Source of the DNA: Agapanthus africanus
Lineage: Eukaryota > Streptophyta > Magnoliopsida > Asparagales > Amaryllidaceae
NCBI GenBank assembly: GCA_030015575.1
Contig: CM057349.1
Location: 256,179,077-256,243,076 of the forward strand
DNA: 64,000 nucleotides
Reading direction: 5' to 3'
In this document: piece by piece, positions 31,442 to 43,477 of the stretch
How positions within the stretch are numbered: the first letter of the stretch is position 1
Layout of the letters: the number at the start of each line of letters is the position of its first letter
The notes under the pieces: generated by a model
Databases searched by the model: none
Told to the model about the DNA's origin: nothing
Seen by the model: the letters and a program-made list of their open reading frames with translations, nothing else
Position numbers and translations under genes: made by a program

Positions 31442-31591
31442 GCATATACGTACATCAGTATATTTTCGTTCTTTTTGGTGTGATCAATTGATGGGACTGC
31501 ATTGATTCGGATCAATGCAAGTTAAAACAAACCTAATCTGATGTTGTTGGAACACTTTTCAAAAAGCTGTTATTGCAAGGACGTTTACTTT

Positions 31592-31682
31592 TGTTTTGCA
31601 TCGTGGTATTCATTTAGAATATCCTGCTCCTCAGTCGACGAGGCAAGGGCCGAGATCCCTTCACCGGGAGTGACCCCTTGGA
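31592..31682 (+). other. Three-hairpin RNA module, CopD copy 1
   Basis: Hairpin 1 is GGTATTC/GAATATC (one G-U), hairpin 2 CCTC/GAGG, hairpin 3 CAAGGG (31644-31649) with CCCTTG (31675-31680). The 25-nt segment inside hairpin 3 is unchanged from CopA while two of the six stem pairs differ from CopA, each compensated. Confidence 0.87.
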
Positions 31683-31729
31683 CAAAAAGTTTGCGTCAGG
31701 GCATTAACTTCACTATAGCCGATTACTTT

Positions 31730-31821
31730 TGCTTTGCACCATGGTATTCAGTTGGAATATCCTGCACCCCATTCTACGGGGAAAGAGCCGAGATCCCTTC
31801 ACCGGGAGTGACCTCTTTAGC
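31730..31821 (+). other. Three-hairpin RNA module, CopD copy 2
   Basis: Hairpin 1 is GGTATTC/GAATATC, hairpin 2 CCCC/GGGG (T-A to C-G relative to copy 1), hairpin 3 AAAGAG (31782-31787) with CTCTTT (31813-31818). All three remain paired despite several changes from CopA. Confidence 0.87.
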
Positions 31822-31955
31822 GGAAGTTGTCGTCACTATATTTCTAAAAAGCTATCCGTTCCTTCAACGATATCAAGTTCATTACGTTAAAGGTTTTCGC
31901 CAGAAACCATTCGTAGCCCTCCATCATTTCAGTTAAATATTCGGTAGTATTCAAG

Positions 31956-32167
31956 CTATGTATTTTGACCTCACGCCAAGGCATAGTGTTTGGTAGCTGC
32001 CGGGTATTTATCTGTTGCATAGATAGATGCGTTGGTTTGGGACAGTCGTACTACTATTTTGGCCTACGTCAAGGGTATGTACGGGTGGATTCAAATTAAC
32101 CTGGATAATGATGGGCAGAACTTGACATGTGACTTATGATATTTTGACCTCACGCCAAGGTCATAAG
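31956..32167 (+). other. Three matched-tip hairpins (CopD)
   Basis: Outer stems CTATG/CATAG (31956-31986), CGTAC/GTACG (32047-32083) and CTTATGA/TCATAAG (32133-32167). Tips 1 and 3 read TTGACCTCACGCCAAGG; tip 2 reads TTGGCCTACGTCAAGG. Outer stems differ from CopA with pairing preserved. Confidence 0.78.
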
Positions 32168-32467
32168 AGCATGGGGCAGAAATCACATCGGGAGTTTCAA
32201 AAGAACTGAAACTTGCCAGATATGCGCATACCTTCTGGAGTGTGATAGCGTGAGCGGATTCCGTCACGTTATCATGCAATGATAGTTGGATCCCGATTCC
32301 CACTGATGAGTTGGTTTACTCCTCGGGTGTTCCCGACTAATTCTTCTTTCAGGTTTGGAGGAGAATTTGAGGTACAGTGGGAGGATTCCAGATTAGATAA
32401 ATTGGTAACCATTCTGATCTAGGTTAGAGTGCACGCTGAGTGTTTCTTTTCTCTCTCTCTTTGGCAG

Positions 32468-35400
32468 CGACCATTGACCCGACCCTAAGACTATGACTCA
32501 GTGACCAAGTTGACCGAACCTTCTTAACACAGGCTTTTGGATTGTCAGAGTTGCAAACCTCATTGCCACTCCTACTTTTACCCTTTTTCTCCAGGACACC
32601 CCGTTTTACTACGAACATCCACTTCCATTGGACAAAGCCATCGTATGGTTAGATACGAACTCGAAGGAATTTATTCGAGGATGGTTTCCGATTTTGGAGA
32701 AAACGGATAGGATTATTCAGTTGTCTTTTCCCTTTTACCTTTTCTCAAGTTGTGAGTACTCCTTGGTTTAGGAGATAGTACACCTATTACGCAAATTGGA
32801 TAGTCTTCTTCCAAACCTTAGGCTGGTGCCGACCGGTAGGGAATGAAGAAAACCAATTAGCCTAAACGGTGTGCAGAAGGTATTAAGATTAAGACAAAGC
32901 AAGGGATTAGTAAGGGGGCAAAGTAAATTGCGACTGATATTCACGACCAAACCAAGTATTTCTTCGCCGATCCTAAATCACCTTTGTATTTCTCCAGGAC
33001 ACTCCGTATCACTACGAAGATCCACAGTTTATAGGATACTCCATCGTATGGTTATATACGAACTCGAAAGGAACTTGTTCCAGTTCGGGGATGGATTCTG
33101 GTCCAGGAGAAATAGGAATAAGATTTATTCGGTTGTCTTTTATCTTCACCTTCTCTCGCATTACGAGTGCTCCTAGGACTAGGACAGTACACCCATTATG
33201 CTTATTGGATAGTCTTCTTCCAAACCATAGGCTGGTGCCGAACGGTAGGGAAGGAAGAAAACCATTTGGCCTAAGGGGTGTGCAGAAGGTAATGACTAAA
33301 GACATATAAAGGGATTTGGAGAGGTGGCAAAGAATTATACGGTTATAGTTGTGAATCTGGATAATGGTAGAGGCATTACTAGGAATACCAGGATACCCCA
33401 ACGAGACATTTCGATGTTTCAGTTTCACTGTGTACTGTTAAAAGAAAACTGATTTCCCGATTAGACACTCACTCCAGGGTATGTATTTACCAGGTATGAT
33501 TCTCACATCTGTATGGTTTTACAGATGCTGAGTGGGAGTAAGTTATTGGGAATTGGGTGATCATCCTCATTATATCGGGATTCGATGTAATCGGTGATAT
33601 TTGAGGAAGTCACCTGGGTTGTTTGCCAGTCGGCAAATATTTGGTTTTGAATATCCGCAGTTATGCACCAATTTCAAATTGATATATCTGTACGTCTATT
33701 TTCATAGAGTGAGATATACCTTTCTGAAATTATGTCTACGACATTTACCTATATCAGTGGATGGTTAGGTAAGGAGCATTAAACAGCGGTGTAATTCTTC
33801 TTAACCATAAGTACAGTTTTCAACCTACGACACACAGTGAAAGAGTTATCAGACTCAAGGGACTTATACAAGGTATTGTATGTTGTCCAGTGTCCATTAG
33901 GACAGAGGGGTTGGTCCTCATACTATATTCTGTTTACTTTTAACTTCTCTAGTTCTTAGACATGTGTTTCGTTGAAACACAGGGTCTAAGTTTTGAGGAG
34001 TTATAGGTATTTGAATAGAGTAGAGAACCAAGTGTAGCAAGTATCGGGATTCTTCAAGGTGATCGAAGATGTAGATACTTGTGTATGGTATTCAGTTGAT
34101 AAAGAGATCTTGCTTCTCTTTCAGGTTACTCATAATTGGAAGTATTCCTAAGTTGAGTAACGCTGATCGGCCTTCTTCCATTTAGTTGACATGCGCTGGG
34201 GACAGCTTCATGATTTGAATCTGGTTCAATTAAATCAGTGCCTCTGTTTCTATATTGGATATAGAACAGTTCATATCTTAACGATGTTAAGGTACGGGGA
34301 GTTGTCCGGTTTATGATTAAAACCAGACACTGGATAACTCAAGGCACGTTTCTGTAATGGCTGTTTGTGGGTTGACCCAGGCTATGACGCGGGTTGACTT
34401 TCTACCATCTGGATGAACAATAGCAATATTGTTCTAGACTCGCCACAGTTTTATTAAAAATGGATTTTTTCAGAAAACAGTAGTGGGAGTATGGTAGAAC
34501 TGGAAGTAATTCCAGAACCACAAACGATTACTGAAGATTTGATAAGGAACCTAAAGATTCAATCTGGATTGACATTCCATTGGCCACTCCGCAGATAAGG
34601 TGGGTAACTTCTGGCACCCGAGAGGCACTACGGTAGCCTCAAGGACGGTGACAGGAAAGTTCTTGTTTACCCACAATTGCCATTGCTGTTGTTCCAGGTT
34701 ACGAGACCCGGCGGGAGGATGAGTATAGCGTCGTTCTAAAACTAGTTTTAGAAGTGTACGTGTATATGACTCTGCCAGAGGGTTGTCGTAGTCAGTGGGA
34801 GCAGCGGAAGCATTGGTGGACAGGTAGCTTATGTCTATTTATAGACTAAAGCAGATGTAGCGGAGATAGATCATCTATTTCTGACGTGACAGTCATAGGT
34901 TTGACTTCATCAGAATAGGAGATGGATCTGTTGAGAAGGTAGTAGGATGTGATGTCATGGTATTTGGATGACATACACAAAGTAGGAAAAGAAACTCCTA
35001 TACTACGATCGGTTATACATTGGTCGTCACACAGTGGTTTCTCCACAAAGGAAATGGATTTTATATCTGACATACTGGTTACTGGATCTATGCTTTTAGA
35101 TCTAGATTTGGGTGGTTTCCCAATCAGGGTACTTGACAGCATTCTAAGAGTATTTAGGATGGACGACTCCTGGCACGGTAGTGTACCTGCAGATAATGGA
35201 GTCACCCTCTCTAAAGGTGTCTTATAGACTAAACAGGAGAGGGATGCGCATGATTGGCAGATCACTTGCTTAGGCAATTGAGTCAATCATGAGATGTCAA
35301 GTACCACACCAGATGTTGTTCTTGCACTAGATGCAATAAGTTGACATTAATCCAATCCTGGAGAAACAGTCGGAAGCAGTTTTAGAACATAAGTGGATGT

Positions 35401-35875
35401 TCTAGGGATATGATAACGACAGCCTCATTCAGGAGACGGTTATCATTCCAGGCTTCCAAGGTGACATGGACGACAAGGAGGTTGTCAGAGTTATAGTTTT
35501 CCCTCTGACGAGGGGCAGTATTTTGGACAGGTGATCCAAGGCAATACTGAGGGAGGCATGGCGCGCAGGATACTGATTAAGTTCAGTTGAAGATACAGTC
35601 TAAGAAGTTTGGATTTGGAGTTCATTTATGAGCTATGTCCCATCAGACATCCAGACACATTCTAAGATAGGTATTGCTCATTTCGGGAGATGGGTTTCTC
35701 CGCGAACTTGAGATATAGAGAGACATAGAAAGAAACAACTAAGCGGATCCACTCACTGAGGCTATTCCTCGAACGCAAAAGTTCCGCAAACAAGCTTTGT
35801 GAGACTGATTAGTAGAGGAGTTGGATGTTCGGTATCACACGGGCTGTGAGTATGCGACATCGCAATAAATAGCCT
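32468..35875 (+). pseudogene. pol: CopD decayed pol region with an internal tandem duplication
   Basis: The start keeps LTEP (near 32508). Two related segments of about 300 bp (32588-32880 and 32996-33290) follow; nothing like them is in CopA. Downstream are weak integrase remnants and an RT remnant near 34840-35130, where a short frame retains YLDDI and a piece resembling the sequence after the YVDD motif. Stops and frameshifts occur throughout. The same broken layout in CopE and CopF shows that the decay predates these insertions. Confidence 0.88.
33012..33428 (-). other. Long antisense open frame shared by CopD, CopE and CopF
   Basis: An open frame antisense to the element; counterparts are 48309-48701 in CopE and 60235-60657 in CopF (plus strand there, because those elements are inverted). 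A core of about 85 residues including FLPSLPFGTSLWFG is alike in all three. The sense strand is also partly open here, and I recognise no domain. It may simply be a stop-poor repeat; a real antisense protein is unproven. Confidence 0.3.
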
Positions 35876-35882
35876 TGAGTGC

Positions 35883-35892
35883 AAGTGGGAGA
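35883..35892 (+). other. CopD polypurine tract
   Basis: AAGTGGGAGA before the 3' LTR, intact. Confidence 0.92.
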
Positions 35893-35893
35893 T

Positions 35894-38113
35894 TGTTGGA
35901 GATAGTGCCCTCAGAGTCAATTATTAGGTCACAGGTACGTGATTGTAATGATTGAGGGAGGACCTATCCCGGTAGGACAGTCTTACTCGAGATGATAGTA
36001 TGCTATCTGGTTTACCTTTATCATCGTGTACTGCTTTAGGTGACCTGACACGTCGCTATTACACGTTGATAGAGCCCCTAGGATTCTTGCTTGACCACCA
36101 GCAGTATGAGGGCGATCATATAAGTGGGAGCTGGGGGTCTACAAGCATATCCTTAAAAGGTCCCTAGTCGTGGGAGTTTCGAGACCGGGCATCGATACTC
36201 CATTAGTAGACTAGTGTATACAGTCGAGACCCCGACGAGGGGCGGTGGCCGGTCTCACAAGCCACTGGTGTCAGTTGGATCACCTAAGATGTATACAGGT
36301 GCTCATTGGGTTATGAGTACACCGGACAGGACTCGCCGGGAACATGCTAGTTGGTCATATACCAGACGTCAGATGGCAGTTCCCTGGTGACATGTGTGCA
36401 GGTTAGTTCATCGACCTGGGGATCGTCATTTGTCTCGTGTGAGTTCCCACTGTACTTTGATTACTACCCTACCACGGCTCAAAGGAGTCGTGCAAACAGG
36501 TTTTAGTTGGGTACAGTCCCGAGCCACATGGAGGCAGTGAGCGTATCTTCAGGGGTTCGTCTCTCCCGGTATTGGGGGTGAGGTCGTGCTGTGTCTAGGA
36601 GAGCCATTACACAAAGTCCTTGGCCAAGGCAAGGAGATTTACTGGTAGGTATTCCAGTAGTATCTCAGGGTGTTCTGGGCTACACTCCGACACGACTTGT
36701 ACCGCTTTTGGGGGTCTGACTTTTACCAACCCCCTAGGCCCGCCATGCGATACTCATAGACGAACGGACCGGACTGCACGGATATTGTCACTGACAGGCT
36801 CAGTAGGGTGTCAGGATGAGTTCGCTCATCGACGTCCCTTTTAGTCAATAGCTGGTGGCCCTGTTACGTATTGGCTTATACCTCTGACAGGCTAGTGGTT
36901 AAATCCACAGCCATAGTATTGACGAGTCTTTAGAGTCTACCACACTTTCAGTTACTCAGCTTTCGGGCGAAACGCTGTAGAGGCCGTATGGAGATATGGC
37001 AGGGTCCGATCATATGCGTGCGGTATTGCACGGATCAGGATCGGACAGTTTTGTACTAATGGCCGTATAGTTATATGGCAGGGTTCGATCAGATACGTGC
37101 GGTATTGCACGGATCAGGATCGAACGGATAATACTAGCCGGCTTTTGGTTTAAGCCGGTCCTAGTTTAGTACAGTGTAGATTTTGTCTTTTTGCATTTGT
37201 ATCCGGACGGAATACAGATGCGGGTGTGTATGCACAGTATCGGGGTTTTCCTGTAATTTATTACGGGACCAGTTTTCTGGAGTTGCCAGTTTGCATTCCG
37301 TTCCGGCCGGTTTTCCTTTGCTTTTTCCCGGCCGGACTTTTCCGATGGAGGGGGTTATTTGCAATTGTGCAAATAATCTTTGTGGAGGGGGTTTCTTGCA
37401 AAACTATTGATTATGATATCTTGCTCCATGCTTTTGCTTTATTGTGACATGAAAGGGTATGGTTGGATTTGATATGAAGCATGGTGTTTGTTTTCTTGTC
37501 TCTTGGTGTGGTCACCACTTGACTTCTCCTACCCTCACCTCCCTTAAGGTTTTATATTTGTTCCCTCCACCATTTCCATATAGGTTATGGCCGGCCAACC
37601 TTTTTGAAGATGAGAGAAAAATGAGAGTTCTCATTTTGGTGAAAGAAATTAATCATCCATCTCATTCCATTTGCTAGAAAATTGAAAGCACCAATTTTCT
37701 TTAGACCATTCCTCCATCAAGGCAACTATAAACCCCATTGAGACAAAGCGTATTCTACACTACACTTCCTACAGCAAATCTTGGACGCGTCGATTCGCCA
37801 GCTTCGCGCCCGAGTTGCCTCGGTATTGAGGTGGGAGCCCGTAAAAGATACAGGCGACGTGGTGCCCTTTTCCGACGAGGAGGAGACGGACGAAGATCCC
37901 GCGAGGAGATCGGCGTGGAGATGAAGACCGGAGGACTCGGATCAGTCGGTATATCTCTAACCCTTCTTCTAGTTAGCTAGACCTAGTTTAATGGCCCGAT
38001 CCGGAGTCTAGTGCGCGGTGGTGCCGGTTTGCAAAGTCCGCAAAATTTAAGTTTATCACCGCTTCCGCATTCCGGCGTCGGATTGACGGCCGGGGCGCCG
38101 CCGTGCACTTACA
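35894..38113 (+). repeat. CopD 3' LTR
   Basis: 2220 bp; three substitutions against the 5' LTR (near 36447, 36666 and 37805). Confidence 0.95.
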
Positions 38114-38118
38114 AATAT
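38114..38118. repeat. Target-site duplication of CopD, right copy (aatat)
   Basis: Matches 28063-28067; the CopC leader continues after it. Confidence 0.93.
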
Positions 38119-39517
38119 AACATATCCAGCAACACATAACATCACATGTCATCAACGTAAGTAAATATGCGCATCCCAATTGTCGTTGACATATAGCAAC
38201 GAAACCGGCGATATCACATATTACACTTACGGTCACAGAAAAGAAAGTGTAAAACTACAACAGTTGGAATCCGCAACCTCTTTAGACATCGCATGCCTAA
38301 TCAAATGAAATACTTAGACATCGCATGCCTAACAATTATAAACCCCGCATTTTAGTCTCAAAATCGAAAACACTTTTCAATATAAAGTTGGGCAATTCAA
38401 CAGGATTCCCGACATTCTGATCGAATGCTCGTCGCAAACTTTAGTAGACGGCCGCACCCCCGACGCCGTCGACGAAGTGCACCAAGGCGGAACACCGCTG
38501 CCGCGAGCACCCGAACGGGTGCTTTCGGCGACGGGGTTCTCCTACAGTCACTTGGTCGGGGCTATGAGGTGAGGCTGTCTATTAAGTTTACCCGGCGAGT
38601 ATCCGCGTACGCTACGTGATTGCGACGGACTTTTGATCGCATCAAAATTCCGTGGCAACCGATCAAGTGAGACTAAAGTGCTATGTTTATAACATTCATT
38701 CAGTTATCTCATAACTACTTGTGAATTCCAAATGTTGTATCACATTCCGGGTAAATAGAAAATGTTAAACTTTCCGATCGAACAATCGAACACCCAAGTT
38801 TTCCCGATACAGCTCAACACATGAAATAAGTTTAAAAACATTCACTTCGTGCCTCAGTACCAACGGTCCAACCGTAGAAGGGTCAAGCCAACGCCTCACA
38901 TGTGGCACGCCGTACTGCCCCAAACCCTAAGGTTCAAAGGGCAGTTCAAGACGGTCACATAATCGAGTTAAGGTTTGTTGTCTTCTAGAGGGACCATCGC
39001 GTTATTTGCACTACTTAGAACGTCATTAAACTACGGAAAAGTCCAACAATTGGAAATTTCCCGGCAGGGGAAAAAGTGGGTATTTATATCCGGTCGAACT
39101 TTTTAACATATTCTAAAATTACCCGGAAAAACACATAGACAAAGTTTGATAATCCGATCGAATCTACGAACTCCCAATACAACCCAGAAAACCCAACTCT
39201 TGAGTTCAGATTAAAAATTCCCAGGAAAACCAGCACTGCAAAATAGGAATTACTGTGTAAAATTCTCTGAACAAGGAGACCTTACAGCCGCGGAACCGCC
39301 GCACGAGCCATGCTCGTGCCGCGGAACCGCGGCGGTTTGATGGAATTGGGCGATCGAATTTCACAGTAACTCTTACAAACTCCTGCTAATTTTTCTGCAT
39401 ATTTTTAATTCGTAAAAATCACCGATTTCAAAAAATGTACAGAGAGAATTTTTGGATTAGGGTTTCGGTTCGATCGGACTTCTAACTCCGTCTGTGCATC
39501 GCCTAAGGCTCTAGCTA
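38119..39517 (-). other. CopC leader, primer-proximal part
   Basis: This includes the block missing from CopA (about 38380-38690) with its hairpin and a 64-codon frame on the plus strand (38425-38619), the AACC-TTAG-GGTT hairpin block (about 38870-39020), and the GC-rich hairpin at 39287-39335. Confidence 0.8.
39287..39335 (-). repeat. GC-rich hairpin behind the CopC primer site
   Basis: Arms ending CGCACGAGC and starting GCTCGTGCCG meet across a 3-nt loop; the outer part has several mismatches. Confidence 0.7.
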
Positions 39518-39530
39518 GGCTCTGATACCA
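39518..39530 (-). other. CopC primer binding site (tRNA-iMet)
   Basis: The plus strand reads ggctctgatacca, the complement of TGGTATCAGAGCC, one base from the LTR. Confidence 0.94.
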
Positions 39531-39531
39531 C

Positions 39532-41526
39532 TGGAGGGTTCCTAGGCACACTAATGAAGTCTCACATGTGATCAAGCATGCCCAATTCAAATTTTTTCAT
39601 GTGCCTACAAACCCTAATACGGATCGTTAACTAGATAATGAGGCGATGCAAGCAAGTAAATAACTTTATTGCTAAAGGAAAGTAACTACAACCTTTGTAG
39701 ATCCGGTCCTCCACTTCCTTATCGGATCCCGGACTCTAGCATCGGCTTCATCGGAGAAATGGGCGGGCTGGGTCGTCGATTTCGATGCCGAAGATGATGA
39801 AGATGAAGAAAGAATATGATAAGTATCATCCAAAATAGAAAATAAAATGAGTACTTATCATATAGCAACCATGGTTAGGTGTAGAGAATAAACTATGGTT
39901 AGGTTGAATGGTTAGGGTTAAGCAAACAAACAAAATGGTCAAGCTTTCAACACTTCATGAAGCTTCATGAAAGAAACAAAATAAGCCACCATTCTATTTA
40001 TCTTGCAAAATTGAATAAATGAATAAAAAGATAACTAAATAAGTAAATCAAAACCCTAACCATTAACATAACCATGGTTTAATTCTTTACACAAACCCAA
40101 GTTAGCATGTATCATCAAACATGATACAAACAAGTGCACAAAAGTATATCACATATACAACTTGTGTGTTTCAAGTGAGAAAATCCATTTAAAATGAACC
40201 AATACTAGTTAATGTAAAGTAATATATCAAATATATAATTATATATTAAATCATTAAATCATTAAATCAACACTTGATTCAATGATCCGGTCATGTCGCA
40301 TATAACCGACTAGTATCCAATGTATCGACTTATCGAATCAATCCTCGATTCGATAACTAGGTTATATCGCATACAACCATTCGATACATTCATCGCAAGA
40401 ATAGAATACGGTATCACATACACGCATTATTCTCGGTCCCGCACATATCACATATGCACTCCTATTTCGTTTCGCTTGAGCCAAGAAACCTCTGTGTAGG
40501 ACTCTAAAGACTCGTCAATACGCCGGCAGCAGATGATGATCATATCAAGCACCCACAAGCCGCAAGCGGTCTGCTAAATGTAACGGCCACCCGGGTATTG
40601 AGCGATCAGAAGATCGACGAGCAAGCCCGCTCACACTCCTGTGAATCCAACCAGTAACACTTACCGTACAGTCCGGTCTGTTCGTCTGATATGTCGCATA
40701 TCTCGCCTAGGGATGGTAAACGTCAGACCCCAATAGCTCAATAAGTCATGCCGACGTAAGGTCCATAACATTCGTGAAACTACTGATAACTCTTACCAGT
40801 ATATCACTACAACCCTGGCCAGGGATTTCCTGTTATGGCCAGTCGAGCATAGCGCAACATCAACCCCCAATACCGGGAGAGACGAATCCCTTCCTATCGC
40901 TCATTGCCTCCATGTGAATCGGGACTGTACCCAAAAACCACCTGTTTGCACGACTCAGTAGAGCCGTGGTAGGGTGGAAATCAAAGCACAGTGGGAGACA
41001 CACAAGACTCTATGACGGTCTCGGGTCAACAGACTAAGCTGTACCAGTGTCACCAGAGAACTGCCATCTGACGTGAGGTATAATACCATCTGGGAGTTCT
41101 CGGCGAGTCCGTTCAGTGTACCCAGTCTCCACTGAGCACCCGCATACCATCTCTGATGTCAAACACCAACGGATATGGGATCATCCATCGCCCATCATAT
41201 GGGTCGAGAAGATATACGCTGGTCTACTCTGGAATATCGATGCCCCGTCTCGATATTCCCACGACTAGGAACATTGAAGGATGTACTCATGGACTACCCA
41301 GGCCCCACTAGTATGATCTGCATCATAGTTCTGGAAGTCGAGTACACATCCTAAGGGCTTTATCAACATGTAACAGAGAGACAAAGTATACATGTTGAGA
41401 TAAAGAGCAACCAGATTGCGTACTATCATGTCGAGCAAGAAAGTCCTACCTATATATGTCCCAGCATCCAATACAATATACATCCAATGTACAGTAATGG
41501 CCTCTAGGGCATACATATAACTAACA
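39532..41526 (-). repeat. CopC 5' LTR
   Basis: 1995 bp, ending ctaaca on the plus strand. It is uninterrupted and so shows the ancestral sequence at the CopA insertion site. Confidence 0.95.
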
Positions 41527-41531
41527 ATATG
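41527..41531. repeat. Target-site duplication of CopC, right copy (atatg)
   Basis: Matches 603-607. Confidence 0.9.
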
Positions 41532-42279
41532 TTGTTTGGGATTATAATGATGTTTAGGATGGACATTAGTGTGTTGGATTGGTGAAAGGTTACGAACCCT
41601 AGGTAGTGGGTGCACTACACATACATATACACACATACATACTTGCATACATCCTTATTTCATATATGGTTATGGGATTCTATATAGTTATGTGTTCACA
41701 TGGGTATGGGACTATGTGTTCACATACGGATTTGAGGATGATACATGGGATTGAGATGAGTCGATGATATATGATCCGAGATTATGATATCGGTGATATG
41801 GTAAAATTTGTATTTGAGATGCGTCGTGATGCTTTAGCGGATTTCGGGATAATGATGTCATAGGAATAGTGATATATATTACTGATCGACATGTGATTAT
41901 GATACGTGATAAGATATGATATGATATGACAAATATTTATGATAGGACGCCTTGGGCGATGTGCACTCCTTATGATGATATATGATGATGATATCAATTT
42001 ATACGAGACTGTCGATCAGTAGTCAGATCACGACTATAGTGATGATGTTAGCATTGTACTAGACATAGGTCAGTACCCAGATGATAGTATTTGATATAGA
42101 GAATACCAGATGAATGATATGACAAATGTGATATTGACCCGTACCCAGATTTGGGGAGGCCGTACGACGGATTTACGTATGAGCTATAATTTGTTGTTTG
42201 ATCCGCACTCTTGATTTGGGATTAACTGATTATAGAGATATAGTATCAGATGTGATATTATTGAGGCGGGATCACCGAC

Positions 42280-42303
42280 TATATATATATATATATATAT
42301 ATT
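42280..42303. repeat. (AT)n microsatellite followed by ATTT units
   Basis: Eleven or so AT units in a row, then atttatttattt. Simple repeat within GypG. Confidence 0.9.
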
Positions 42304-43159
42304 TATTTATTTATGTATCGACTCAGAAGTTAGGCGGTTTCCCTTACCTACTGTTAGCTTTAGCTCAGCCTTATAGTGGTGTAGCTATATGAATCTTATG
42401 ATATTAGATGCAGTTAGCTATCATTGTGTTTAGTATTCAGCTTCTGCACATTTCTATTGTTGCTCCGCATCGCATACTGTTGTGATTCACATTCTATTAT
42501 TGATATCCTGCTGTTAGGACACCAGCACCATTACCGATGATGCGTATGTTCCACATACACTTATTTGCCAGCGCACACACATCTTCATCGGTAATTGCCA
42601 TGTCACGTACACTTAGAGAATATTATTGCCTGATTTAGCTTGTTAGCTAGTAGTGACATGATATTAGTGCACTTTCCTTATATGTCAGCTTGACATTGTA
42701 GCTATTACTTGTCACATCATGCATACTGTTGTTCATTATATGCCGCATTCATAGATTCTCATTCTTATATTCATGATTTTACATGCTATTGATGATTGGA
42801 TTCGGGTTTCCATGAGATTTTTTGGATTTGGAGAAAAACCGCAAAACATATATAAACTGCTTTCTCTCTTTTTAAATAAAAATGCGGTTTTCCCATGATG
42901 TATGAGTCGTCCACCATGAGTTTTGCTGATGGATTTCGAGACCCGATTCGAGGAGGCGGATGAACCGTTTCGGGTACATGGTGGACCCGGTGCGGTACCC
43001 CGGGGCAAGAAGATCGCAGGAGATGGCGTTGAGCCTGTGCAGGGGAGCACGACCGACCGGTGATATTACCCGACGTGTCGGATATCCGGAGGATACCGTC
43101 GTGGTCATGAGATGGATGGTAGGGGCCGATCTGGACTGACGGCGCCCTGGATATTATGA

Positions 43160-43230
43160 TTGAGACATTGAGATTTTGAGATATTGAGGTACAGAGATTG
43201 TGATACAGAGATATCGAGATATTGAGATTT
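43160..43230. repeat. Imperfect GAGATATTGAG repeat
   Basis: Repeated units of the type gagatattgag and acagagatat over about 70 bp. Confidence 0.6.
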
Positions 43231-43472
43231 ATGTTTTGTGCCGATGCTAGGCACTGTTTTATGTTGATTTCATTATGATACCTCATTTTAAAAAAAAGAC
43301 AGAAATCTCACAAATTTATGAAAGCAGTTTTCTTCTGTACATGCATTATATTTCTTGCATTCATACATCATCCATATGATATATTGCCACCTGATGCACT
43401 GACACGGGCACATGGGATTACATTTGGGTTAGATATTTATCCTAGTCTTGTTATAGATTGCTGGTTATATAT

Positions 43473-43477
43473 ATTTG
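43473..43477. repeat. Target-site duplication of CopE, left copy (atttg)
   Basis: Matches 53751-53755. Confidence 0.93.

Larger units (their letters stand above)
30302..32467 (+). other. CopD non-coding leader
   Basis: About 2.2 kb, shorter than in CopA to CopC: the block around the UUCG hairpin is absent. It keeps, in the same order, the GC-rich hairpin, the multi-hairpin block (31039-31160), the branched fold (31359-31441), two three-hairpin modules and three matched-tip hairpins. A pyrimidine run and AG precede CGACC at 32467. No gag. Confidence 0.8.
28068..38113 (+). mobile_element. CopD: very young, protein-defective Copia element of a second subfamily
   Basis: A complete 10,046-bp element: LTRs 28068-30287 and 35894-38113 (2220 bp each), primer site 30289-30301, leader to 32467, decayed pol to about 35875, purine tract 35883-35892. 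I found only three differences between the LTRs. It starts TGTTGGAG and ends CTTACA, unlike CopA to CopC, but the leader design is the same. No frame can encode Gag or Pol, and CopE and CopF share the decayed layout, so this is an established non-autonomous family. Confidence 0.95.
608..41526 (-). mobile_element. CopC: Ty1/Copia LTR retrotransposon (Angela-like), interrupted by two nests
   Basis: The element is read on the minus strand and is about 9.9 kb once insertions are removed (608-1237, 22175-28067, 38119-41526). Its 3' LTR is at the left, its 5' LTR at the right. The primer site complementary to tRNA-iMet is at 39518-39530 and the purine tract at 23531-23545. CopA entered the 3' LTR and CopD the leader. 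The two LTRs differ at many sites (at least seven substitutions in the first ~450 bases plus an indel of about 12 bp), so it is clearly older than the elements inside it. Pol is decayed and gag is absent. Confidence 0.93.
41532..43472 (+). mobile_element. GypG: probable Tekay/Del-like Ty3/Gypsy LTR, first visible part
   Basis: No gene is visible. Before CopE inserted, this continued at 53756 and ran to an LTR end gggacgtgaca followed by a primer site, so the stretch is best explained as LTR. Its length and style fit the long LTRs of Tekay/Del chromoviruses, but I rely on memory for that. The LTR start was not found. It contains an AT microsatellite (42280-42303) and a GAGATATTGAG-like repeat (43160-43230). 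Confidence 0.6.

Noticed and set aside
34846..35286. 146-codon antisense frame in the CopD RT remnant
   Set aside because: The counterparts in CopF are broken into two pieces, and the sense strand is an RT remnant. It is a chance frame.
41532..43472. Host intergenic DNA or a promoter region
   Set aside because: Rejoining across CopE leads directly to an LTR-like end and a primer site at 54306, so a Gypsy LTR is the better explanation.
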